Positions 6,953 to 13,212 of a stretch of 13,212 nt of DNA are shown piece by piece. The translations under genes were made by a program, and so were the position numbers. This DNA is from Armatimonadota bacterium (lineage in GTDB: Bacteria > Armatimonadota > Fimbriimonadia > Fimbriimonadales > Fimbriimonadaceae). The stretch's first letter is position 1. Each line of letters starts with the position of its first letter. The DNA lies in the NCBI GenBank assembly GCA_023423495.1, contig JAFAFM010000189.1:1-13212 (forward strand), in the 5' to 3' direction. The notes beneath the pieces are model-generated. The model made no database searches, was not told the DNA's origin, and worked only from the letters and a program-made list of their open reading frames with translations.

Positions 6953-7202
6953 TGAAGCAGTTAACCCCCTTCTCCAATCGATATGTAGACACCAGTGTAT
7001 AACTCACAGAAATATCGATTATTAAGCGTTATCGTCTCGAAAAATGTAGAAAAAAGCCCACATTTGGCATTACTTGTCCTTATATTATCAAGGAATGGTC
7101 TCTTGGACGTTATATGGACCTGGGCATCCTAGTCTGGCTGTTTACTGACGTGTATACTCGTAAGTCCCTCAGGCCCTTCTCGGGCCCTTCGCAGGCACAC
7201 AA
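6953..7202. promoter_or_regulatory. Divergent thiN/dnaA control region, AT-rich, with weak DnaA-box-like sites
   Basis: A 250-bp gap holding the start regions of thiN (minus) and dnaA (plus). Its middle part (about 6990-7110) is clearly more AT-rich than the flanking genes. One 9-mer at 6994-7002, read on the minus strand as TTATACACT, differs from the DnaA-box consensus TTATNCACA at one position. A weaker match lies at 7149-7157 (two mismatches). TATACT at 7153-7158 could be a -10 for dnaA, but no good -35 accompanies it. A 5-bp GC hairpin, GGCCC/GGGCC (7172-7186), sits 16 nt before the dnaA ATG. Two weak boxes are too few to call oriC; dnaA autoregulation is as likely. Confidence 0.4.
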
Positions 7203-8570
7203 ATGAACGACCAGTATTCGCTTGAAGATACCGATGAAAAAATCAAACTCCGCAGCGCTTGGACACAAGTCATTAAGAGACTCAGCCAAGAACTACCTCA
7301 TCAATCCTTCGACCGATTCATTGCTCCGCTCAGACCTGACGGGATTAAAAACAACGTTGCGACGATAGTCGCCCCGGGCAAGTTCGTTCACGAGTGGGTT
7401 TCGGCCCGAAGCCTACATACGTTGGCCTCCTATTTGTCCGACGAGGTCGGGCGGCCAGTCGAGATTTCACTGATCTGGGAGGCTCGAGAGAAGCCGACCG
7501 TCAAGCCCGCCGAGGCCCGAGTTGCCGCCCCCACTTCCGACTTAACATTTTTCAAACCTAACGATCGCTACACGTTCGACTCGTTTGTCGTAGGGCAAAG
7601 CAATCGTATGGCCCACGCAGGAGCCAAGGCGGTCGCGGCGCTTCCGGGCGCTCGCTACAATCCTCTTTTCATTTGTGGGCCGAGCGGCCTCGGGAAGACA
7701 CACTTGCTTCACGCCATTGCCCGCGAAGTGACAACCCGAGACAAGATGGTGGTTGCGTATATCACGGCCCAGCAATTCGCTGAAGATTTCGTTAACGCCC
7801 TTCAAAACAATCGGGTTGAGTCCTTTCGTAAAGCCCAGCGGAATGTGGAGCTATGGCTGATCGACGACATCCAATTCATCGCCGGTAAAGACAAGACGCA
7901 GGAAGAGGTCTTTCACACCTTCAATCACCTTTACTCCTTGGGCAAGCAGATCGTGGTGTGCGCCGACCGGGCCCCTCGAGAGCTTCAAATCATGGACGAG
8001 CGGCTTCGCAGCCGACTCGAATCCGGGCTTGTGGCGGACATCCAAATGCCGGACACGGAGACCAGGTGCGCGATCATCCAGAGTAAGGCGCAACAAGACA
8101 GTGTCGCTCTCAACTATGAAGTCGCCTTTTATCTCGCGGAGCATGTCCCGGGCAATATCCGGCAGCTGGAAGGGGCTCTAACCCGCCTCGTGGTGCAGGC
8201 GAGTTTGGAAGAATCTCCAATTACGATCGACCTAGCATCGGCGATGGTGGAGAAATACTATCGCGGAATCCTCGAAAAGCCCGGTGCCGGCGAGATCATC
8301 GAGGCGGTCAGCCAGCAGTTCAGAATTCCAGTGGACGAAATCAAGGGAACCTCGCGGAAAGCGCCCATCGTCGAAGCTCGTCACGTCGCGATTTTCATAA
8401 CTCGGGAGATCACGAAAGATTCCTGGAAACACATCGGCAGCGTTTTTGGCAACCGGGACCACACCTCGATGATGCATGGCTACAACAAGGTCCACGAGAT
8501 GATGGTCCACGACAAGAACCTGAAAACGATCGTGCGCACGATGATTCGCAACCTGTATCCCAACATGTAG
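7203..8570 (+). CDS. dnaA: Chromosomal replication initiator DnaA
   Basis: DnaA binds boxes at oriC, forms an ATP-dependent filament and opens the duplex. The protein is 455 residues, the standard size. Domain I (about 14-92) mediates protein contacts, and 93-115 is a short linker. The AAA+ core starts near FKPNDRYTFDSFVVG (117-131). It shows Walker A GPSGLGKT (159-166), Walker B LWLIDDIQF (217-225), sensor 1 with D255-R256, the arginine-finger helix RLRSRLESGL (267-276) and sensor 2 GNIRQLEGAL. Domain IV binds DNA; its signature GNRDHTSMMHGYNKV (416-430) keeps the R-D-H-T core but has Gly426 where Ala is commoner. Shine-Dalgarno is weak. dnaN does not follow; a creatininase-family gene starts one base after the stop. 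Confidence 0.98.
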   Translation: MNDQYSLEDTDEKIKLRSAWTQVIKRLSQELPHQSFDRFIAPLRPDGIKNNVATIVAPGKFVHEWVSARSLHTLASYLSDEVGRPVEISLIWEAREKPTVKPAEARVAAPTSDLTFFKPNDRYTFDSFVVGQSNRMAHAGAKAVAALPGARYNPLFICGPSGLGKTHLLHAIAREVTTRDKMVVAYITAQQFAEDFVNALQNNRVESFRKAQRNVELWLIDDIQFIAGKDKTQEEVFHTFNHLYSLGKQIVVCADRAPRELQIMDERLRSRLESGLVADIQMPDTETRCAIIQSKAQQDSVALNYEVAFYLAEHVPGNIRQLEGALTRLVVQASLEESPITIDLASAMVEKYYRGILEKPGAGEIIEAVSQQFRIPVDEIKGTSRKAPIVEARHVAIFITREITKDSWKHIGSVFGNRDHTSMMHGYNKVHEMMVHDKNLKTIVRTMIRNLYPNM

Positions 8571-8571
8571 C

Positions 8572-9315
8572 ATGAAGCTGGCGCACATGACCTGGCAGGA
8601 AGTCGACGCACTGGCACGTGACGTGGTTGTCGTCATTCCTACCGGTTCTTTGGAACAGCATGGCCCTCATCTGCCGCTCTTCACAGATTCCATCCTTGTG
8701 ACCGCGGTGGCCGAGGCCGTGGAGGCCGCAATCTCGGACAACGTCCTCCTGACACCCACCCTCTGGCTTGGAGCCAGCGCCCACCACCTCGCCTTTGCCG
8801 GCTCACTCACTGCATCATTCCCGACCTACATGGGAGCGATCGATAACGTCGTCGAGTCCCTTGCCCAGCATGCCTTTAAACGGTTTTACGTCCTGAATGG
8901 GCACGGTGGGAACGAAGCACCGAACAATATGGTGCTTCGCGAACTCAAATCCAAGCACCCAAACCTCACGTTCGCTTGTACGGGGTACTACACCTTCGCG
9001 GATGCGGAATCTGCCGAAACTCTAACTGGACCAACAAAGTCCATTCAGCACGCTTGTGAAGCCGAAGCAAGCTTAATGATGCATGTCAAACCAGAACTTG
9101 TCCGCAAGGAGCAACTTCGAGATGATGGGCTCTCTCCTCAGCCAACAATCAAAGGGCTGATTACGCACTTTGACGAGATCACCGAGGAAGGTTCGCTTGG
9201 ATATGCGACCTACGCAAGTCCTGCGAAGGGTAAACGCCTTTTTGATGCCTGTGTCGCAGGCGCAACCGAGAACATTCTCAATATGGCGAACGGGCACGTG
9301 TTCGTTGGCCATTGA
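8572..9315 (+). CDS. Creatininase-family amidohydrolase
   Basis: A 247-residue cytosolic metal-dependent amidohydrolase of the creatininase superfamily, which includes creatinine amidohydrolase, MftE-like peptidases and formamide hydrolases of pyrimidine or riboflavin pathways. Visible signature residues are PTGSLEQHGPHLPL (23-36) with E28 and H30, D39, NGHGGN (109-114) with H111, and HACEAEAS (160-167) with E163, the counterpart of HAGExETS in relatives. These give the expected metal ligands. The substrate cannot be assigned: NGHGGN rather than NGHYEN argues against true creatininase. The ATG comes one base after the dnaA stop, so translational coupling with dnaA is likely. No mycofactocin genes are nearby. 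Confidence 0.88.
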   Translation: MKLAHMTWQEVDALARDVVVVIPTGSLEQHGPHLPLFTDSILVTAVAEAVEAAISDNVLLTPTLWLGASAHHLAFAGSLTASFPTYMGAIDNVVESLAQHAFKRFYVLNGHGGNEAPNNMVLRELKSKHPNLTFACTGYYTFADAESAETLTGPTKSIQHACEAEASLMMHVKPELVRKEQLRDDGLSPQPTIKGLITHFDEITEEGSLGYATYASPAKGKRLFDACVAGATENILNMANGHVFVGH

Positions 9316-9360
9316 GGTAACTTCCGGAACAATCTCGTCCGTTTAGGTTACTAGAACTCT

Positions 9361-9921
9361 ATGCGTCACCTCATTCAACTCGGAATTATTGCTGTCGCCA
9401 TCTCCGGTACCGTTGCCTCAGCCCAGACGAATCGCCAGGGCGGCACGTATTTGGGTGGCAAGGTGGGCCTGTATATGCCCAGTAACTCCGAAATGCGCGA
9501 TATCTTTGGCTCGTCGATTTTCGTTTTCGGACTTTCCGTCGACGACTTCAGCCGCCAAGCAGACAAGTGGCGACTCACCGCAGACTTCGGTTTCATTAGT
9601 GGTCAAGATGGTGACGATAAATTCTTCGCGGCACCGGTGACCGCATCGATCGGCCGCATCTTCGGCAACCCAACGGATCAGACGAAGCCTTATGTTCGCT
9701 TCGGAGTGGGTGCCGCTTACTACGACTACAGCATTACCCGTCCGAGCACTGGAGAAAGATTCTCTTCGAAGCGCGTTGGCTTTGCCGCCGACGCCGAAGT
9801 TGGTGTGTTCATTGGTGACCGAGTGAGGCTCTCGGCAACCTATGTGTGGCTTTCCAAGGTGGACGATTTTGACTTTAGCGGCCTTCAGCTAACAGCGACA
9901 TTTAACGTTCTCAAGTTTTGA
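9361..9921 (+). CDS. Small outer-membrane beta-barrel protein
   Basis: A 186-residue exported protein. Residues 1-21 form a signal peptide with a hydrophobic core (LGIIAVAISG) and a likely cut at ASA/Q. The mature part has alternating polar and nonpolar strands (KVGLYMPS, WRLTADFGFISG, PYVRFGVGAAYYDYSI, KRVGFAADAEVGVFIG, VRLSATYVWLSK, GLQLTATFNVLKF), consistent with about eight strands. It ends in Phe, the usual last residue of outer-membrane barrels recognised by the Bam complex. It resembles OmpA/OmpW-like small barrels in layout but shows no specific family motif, so its function is unknown. It implies a diderm envelope. The leader has no clear Shine-Dalgarno. It starts 45 bp after the creatininase-family gene and may have its own promoter. 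Confidence 0.78.
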   Translation: MRHLIQLGIIAVAISGTVASAQTNRQGGTYLGGKVGLYMPSNSEMRDIFGSSIFVFGLSVDDFSRQADKWRLTADFGFISGQDGDDKFFAAPVTASIGRIFGNPTDQTKPYVRFGVGAAYYDYSITRPSTGERFSSKRVGFAADAEVGVFIGDRVRLSATYVWLSKVDDFDFSGLQLTATFNVLKF

Positions 9922-9962
9922 CCGCATGAAGAGCCCACAACAAGCTCCTGAGGAAATGCTGT

Positions 9963-11231
9963 ATGGCTAAGGGCTTGGAAACTCTCGAGGAAAAGGCTGA
10001 ACGCGCCGTCTTGGTCGTGGTGAACGAAGACGAAAGCGAAGACGAAATCGTTGAAAACGAACTCGAAGGGCTTTGTGAAGCCGCGGGCGTTGAACCCATC
10101 GCAACCATCCGGCAGAGGCTGGATCGGCCCTACAAAGGAACCTACGTCGGAACTGGCAAGATCGGGGAGATTGCTTCCCTCGCCCAGGAAGTGCGTGCTG
10201 ATCTCGTGCTCATCGACGGAGAAGTTAGCGGGATCCAGCAACGAAATCTGGAAGAGGCGTTCGGAAAACGCGTGGTCGATCGGACGCAGCTGATCCTGGA
10301 CATCTTTGCACAGCGAGCCCGTACAAAGGAAGGCATGCTCCAAGTGGAGCTAGCTCAGCTCACCTACATGATGCCCAAGCTCATGTCGGTTTACACCAAG
10401 TTCGAAAGACAGAAGGGTGGCATTGGAATGAGAGGTCCTGGTGAGACCAAGCTCGAATCTGACCGCCGCCTGGTCCGCGACCGAATCGCAAGACTTAAGC
10501 ACGAAATCGAGGACGTCAAACGGATTCGGGACCAGCAAAGATCGAGCAGAAGAAAGCATCCCTTCCCATTCGCCTCCATCGTTGGATACACAAGCGCGGG
10601 GAAATCCACGTTGATGAACCGGCTCGCCGGCACCGAGCTTCTGGCCGACGCAATGCCCTTCGCCACGCTCGATCCCACGACCCGCAAAATTGACTTGCCG
10701 GACGGCTATTCTCTCTTTCTCACCGATACCGTCGGGTTCATTCGAAATCTTCCGACCCACCTGGTTGCCGCCTTCCGCTCGACGCTTGAAGAAGTCACTT
10801 TCTCCGACTTCATTCTCCATGTAATCGATGTCAGCACGCCCGCATGGGAGGTCCAGCGCGATGCAGTTTTGGAGACGCTGGCGCAGCTTGAAGCTTCAAA
10901 CAAACCTACTTTGACCGTATTCAACAAAATCGACGCTCTGCCAGAGCCACACTTGGCCACAGAACTGGTTGCGAGCTGGCCGAACTCGGTTGCCATCAGC
11001 GCCACCACCGGTAAGGGCATCGACGATCTGATGGCTGCTATCAGGAGCCAGGTGCAAGACCTGCTGGGTTACATCAAGGCGCTAGTGCCCTACTCTGAAT
11101 CTGGGCTGGTGCAAAGCTGCTACGACTTCGGTAGGGTCCACAAGCTCGACTATCGCGACGAAGGCATTTACTTGGAAGCAGAACTGGTAGCAGAAATGCG
11201 GCAAAAGCTTGCCCAGTACACAGTCGAATGA
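9963..11231 (+). CDS. hflX: Ribosome-associated GTPase HflX
   Basis: HflX is a GTPase that binds the 50S subunit and splits stalled or hibernating 70S ribosomes. The protein is 422 residues, normal length. The N-terminal HflX domain (about 14-150) leads to the family signature GIGMRGPGETKLESDRR (153-169) and a charged helical linker to about 195. The G domain shows G1 GYTSAGKST (208-216), G2 FATLDPTTR (233-241), G3 DTVGF (255-259), G4 NKID (321-324) and G5-like SATTGKG. A short C-terminal domain follows. GAGGA (9950-9954) lies 8 nt before the ATG, a good ribosome site. The 3' end overlaps prmC by ATGA. No hfq or miaA is beside it, unlike the enterobacterial arrangement. Confidence 0.96.
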   Translation: MAKGLETLEEKAERAVLVVVNEDESEDEIVENELEGLCEAAGVEPIATIRQRLDRPYKGTYVGTGKIGEIASLAQEVRADLVLIDGEVSGIQQRNLEEAFGKRVVDRTQLILDIFAQRARTKEGMLQVELAQLTYMMPKLMSVYTKFERQKGGIGMRGPGETKLESDRRLVRDRIARLKHEIEDVKRIRDQQRSSRRKHPFPFASIVGYTSAGKSTLMNRLAGTELLADAMPFATLDPTTRKIDLPDGYSLFLTDTVGFIRNLPTHLVAAFRSTLEEVTFSDFILHVIDVSTPAWEVQRDAVLETLAQLEASNKPTLTVFNKIDALPEPHLATELVASWPNSVAISATTGKGIDDLMAAIRSQVQDLLGYIKALVPYSESGLVQSCYDFGRVHKLDYRDEGIYLEAELVAEMRQKLAQYTVE

Positions 11232-12049
11232 CGCTGGGAGTGTGGCTGCCGTTAGCGAAAGCTCGCCTGAGCGCGGCGGGAATCGAAGCCGCCAGCTTGG
11301 AATCGCATCTCCTGGCCGCCCACATCTTCAGGATGGATAGAGCCTGGGTGATCGCCCACCCAGAAGTCGAATTGAATGAATTGGCGGCGGAAGCTCTCCT
11401 TCAGCGCCGAGAGGCTCGAGAACCGCTCGCCTATATCTTGGGCTGGAGGGAATTCTACGGCCGAAGATTCTCCGTCTCCCAGGCCGTTCTTATCCCCCGA
11501 CAAGAAACCGAGGTACTGGTGGAGGTCATGTTGGACCTGTCGGCGGTTGGCCCGGTTTTGGACCTGTGTACAGGTTCAGGATGTATCGGAATCACCGTCA
11601 AGCTGGAACGGCCAAGTCTCGATGTTTACGTGTCCGATGTTTCGCCGGGAGCTTTGGAGGTTGCGGAGCACAATGCGGAAGCACTCCACTCGGATGTCCA
11701 TTTAATCTTGTCCGACGGCTTTGATTCCCTCCCGCCCGTCCAATTTGAGGTCATCGGATCCAATCCTCCCTACATCTCTACGGGAGAAAGCTTGATGCCC
11801 GAAGTGAGTGGATTCGAACCGGAGACGGCCCTGTTTTCAGGTCCAACTGGACTCGAGTTTTACGAACGCATCGCTCTTCAAGCGCCGCGTCACTTGAAAC
11901 CAAACGGCTTTGTCGCGGCTGAGGTTGGCCACACCCAAAGCGAAGCAGTGGCCGAGATTTTCAGCATAAAGGGCTGGCAGGTAACGGAAGTCGTGCGAGA
12001 TCTCTCCGGCATCGAGCGAGTCGTTGTGGCAAAGCGCGAATGGAACTAG
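11228..12049 (+). CDS. prmC: Peptide chain release factor N5-glutamine methyltransferase PrmC (HemK)
   Basis: PrmC uses S-adenosylmethionine to methylate the glutamine of the GGQ motif in release factors RF1 and RF2, raising termination efficiency. The protein is 273 residues, typical. The N-terminal helical substrate domain (1-85) is followed by IPRQETEVLVE (89-99, the IPRPETE motif), the SAM-binding loop DLCTGSGCIGI (112-122), an acidic SDVSPGAL (136-143) contacting SAM, and the catalytic NPPY (179-182), which positions the glutamine amide. The start ATG sits inside the hflX stop as ATGA, so coupling is expected. prfA, its usual neighbour in many genomes, is not in the window; def follows after 18 bp. 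Confidence 0.96.
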   Translation: MTLGVWLPLAKARLSAAGIEAASLESHLLAAHIFRMDRAWVIAHPEVELNELAAEALLQRREAREPLAYILGWREFYGRRFSVSQAVLIPRQETEVLVEVMLDLSAVGPVLDLCTGSGCIGITVKLERPSLDVYVSDVSPGALEVAEHNAEALHSDVHLILSDGFDSLPPVQFEVIGSNPPYISTGESLMPEVSGFEPETALFSGPTGLEFYERIALQAPRHLKPNGFVAAEVGHTQSEAVAEIFSIKGWQVTEVVRDLSGIERVVVAKREWN

Positions 12050-12051
12050 CC

Positions 12052-12060
12052 TGCCATAAT
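12052..12060 (+). promoter_or_regulatory. Possible extended -10 element directly before def
   Basis: TGCCATAAT (12052-12060) fits the extended -10 form TGn plus a TATAAT-like hexamer with one mismatch. Only 7 nt separate it from the def ATG, so any transcript from it would be leaderless or nearly so. No -35 is evident. It lies in the 18-bp prmC-def gap, where no Shine-Dalgarno is visible. Confidence 0.25.
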
Positions 12061-12067
12061 CTGAGCA

Positions 12068-12607
12068 ATGGAAGTCGTCGTACCCGACGAATTTAAGTAT
12101 CTCTATGTGCAAAGCGACGAGCGGCCGGTCGTAAAGATCCCGGCGGCGGTTTTGCGTCAGAAAGCGGAGCCGGTCTCGAAAATTGGGCGCAAGCAGTTGC
12201 TGCTCATCGACGGCCTTATCAAATCGATGCAGAAGGCTAATGGTGTCGGAATCGCCGCACCGCAGCTTGGAGTTTCGACGCGAATCTTTGTGATGGCCCC
12301 CGAAGGCATACGGCCAACGGCATTTATAAATCCTGTCATCGTCCACGCCGAAGGTGAGCAGATGGGCCAAGAAGGCTGCTTATCGATCCCCGGTCTGTAT
12401 GGCGACGTTAAGCGAGCTGAGTTTATCAAGGTCGAAGCCTACGACCGAAAGGGCAAACCTTACGTGTACGAGCTAGAGGGGATGCAGGCGCGCGTAGCCC
12501 AGCACGAGATTGATCACCTCGACGGCGTCCTGTTCATCGACAAAGTCGACCCGGCGACGTTGCACTGGTCACACCCGGACCAAGAAGAAGACACGGCCGT
12601 CGAGTAG
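12068..12607 (+). CDS. def: Peptide deformylase
   Basis: This metalloenzyme removes the formyl group from the N-terminal Met of nascent proteins at the ribosome exit. The protein is 179 residues. All three motifs are intact: GVGIAAPQLG (59-68), EGCLSIPG (102-109) and QHEIDHLDG (145-153). C104, H146 and H150 are the metal ligands, and E147 is the catalytic acid/base. The N-terminus is about 14 residues longer than in E. coli-type enzymes. A GTG at codon 14 would shorten it, but no better ribosome site supports that, so the ATG is kept. An acidic tail (DQEEDTAVE) ends it. fmt begins 11 bp later, the usual def-fmt pairing. Confidence 0.97.
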   Translation: MEVVVPDEFKYLYVQSDERPVVKIPAAVLRQKAEPVSKIGRKQLLLIDGLIKSMQKANGVGIAAPQLGVSTRIFVMAPEGIRPTAFINPVIVHAEGEQMGQEGCLSIPGLYGDVKRAEFIKVEAYDRKGKPYVYELEGMQARVAQHEIDHLDGVLFIDKVDPATLHWSHPDQEEDTAVE

Positions 12608-12618
12608 TCGAGATCAAT

Positions 12619-13212
12619 ATGAAGCTGGTGTTCTTGGGCACGGGGGCTTTTGCATTACCCGCCATCGATTCGCTGAAAGATCACATTCATTTGGTTGTCA
12701 CCCAGCCCGACCGGCCAAGTGGCCGGGGGATGAAGACACACCCTGCTCCCGCGAAGCTAAAGGCGATGGAGTTAGGCATTCCGTTTGAAACCCCAATCAA
12801 GGCCAGAGCACCAGAATTCGTCGAGTCACTGGAGGCAATGCGGCCCGATGCTCTTGTCGTGGCGAGTTATGGACAGATCCTCAGTCAACGGTTGCTGGAC
12901 TCCGCCATCCGAGGCGGGATTAATCTGCACGGCTCGATCCTCCCAAAGTACCGCGGCGCCGCCCCCATCCAACGTTGCATACAAAATCATGATCAGGAAA
13001 CGGGTGTCACCTTGATGCAAATGGATAAGGGGATGGACACCGGCGACATCATCCACATCGAGACGTGTCCGATCGGAGTCGATGAAACCTACGGCGAACT
13101 CCAAGAAAGATTGGCGATTATCGCAGCTCAGCTTGCTTCAGATTGGTTGCCCCGAATCTGTGCAGGTGACTACGACCGAATCCCTCAAAATGACGCCGAG
13201 GCCACCTACGCT
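12619..13212 (+). CDS. fmt: Methionyl-tRNA formyltransferase (3' end beyond window)
   Basis: Fmt transfers the formyl group of 10-formyltetrahydrofolate to Met-tRNA(fMet) for initiation. The frame is open from the ATG at 12619 to the window edge, giving 198 residues, roughly the N-terminal two-thirds. MKLVFLGTGAFALPAI opens the Rossmann-like catalytic domain, followed by TQPDRPSGRGMK (28-39). The catalytic set is present: N102 and H104 in INLHGSILPKYRGAAPIQ (101-118), and D140 in GMDTGD (138-143). The substrate-binding loop is thus complete, while the C-terminal tRNA-binding domain lies beyond the window. Spacing of 11 bp after def indicates one operon. The ribosome site (CGAGA) is weak. Confidence 0.96.
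   Translation, partial: MKLVFLGTGAFALPAIDSLKDHIHLVVTQPDRPSGRGMKTHPAPAKLKAMELGIPFETPIKARAPEFVESLEAMRPDALVVASYGQILSQRLLDSAIRGGINLHGSILPKYRGAAPIQRCIQNHDQETGVTLMQMDKGMDTGDIIHIETCPIGVDETYGELQERLAIIAAQLASDWLPRICAGDYDRIPQNDAEATYA

Noticed and set aside
7087..7109. -35/-10-like pairs upstream of dnaA (TTGGCA or TTGGAC with TATTAT or ATCCTA)
   Set aside because: The spacers are wrong (13 bp) or the -10 match is poor, so no pair was convincing enough to annotate.
8232..8787. Minus-strand open frames across the dnaA/creatininase junction
   Set aside because: They are shadows of two well-supported genes, with a Cys/His-rich composition typical of antisense frames.
9320..9353. GTAAC/GTTAC inverted arms with an inner TTCCGGAA palindrome after the creatininase-family gene
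   Set aside because: The stem is only 5 bp with a loop of over 20 nt and no T-run follows, so it does not qualify as a terminator.

Overview
The window reads as chromosomal DNA of a free-living diderm bacterium, most likely an Armatimonadota member of the Fimbriimonadia type. That placement is inference. It rests on the prepilin at the left edge, whose hydrophobic segment runs into FPVFAQAK, a form I associate with that phylum, on a minor-pilin protein of a style common there, and on a signal-peptide beta-barrel protein implying an outer membrane. I see no insertion sequence, phage gene, CRISPR array or sign of recent transfer. Most genes are core housekeeping genes.

Left part (1-3045): an edge-truncated type IV prepilin gene and purM (de novo purine synthesis) lie on the minus strand. 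A complete tRNA-Lys(UUU) gene with encoded CCA and an AI-2E-family membrane transporter gene lie on the plus strand. The transporter gene overlaps the next minus-strand gene tail to tail by 18 bp.

Middle minus-strand block (3028-6952): read 5' to 3' on its own strand, the order is thiN (thiamine pyrophosphokinase), an FHA-domain protein, then three pilin-like genes joined by 4-bp stop/start overlaps. Their N-termini resemble PilV/GspI, PilW/GspJ and PilX/GspK. The last carries four EF-hand-like calcium loops in an internal duplication. I read the trio as a candidate tip or initiation complex of a type IV pilus or type II secretion-like machine. A perfect 7-bp inverted repeat lies between thiN and the FHA gene.

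Right plus-strand block (6953-13212): a 250-bp AT-rich control region separates thiN from dnaA. dnaA is followed after one base by a creatininase-family gene rather than dnaN. Next come an outer-membrane beta-barrel gene and a translation-quality cluster: hflX (ribosome-associated GTPase), prmC (release-factor methyltransferase), def (peptide deformylase) and fmt (Met-tRNA formyltransferase, cut by the window end). Def and Fmt act at opposite ends of the N-formyl-Met cycle. PrmC and HflX act on termination and on stalled ribosomes. No gene-free stretch exceeds about 250 bp.
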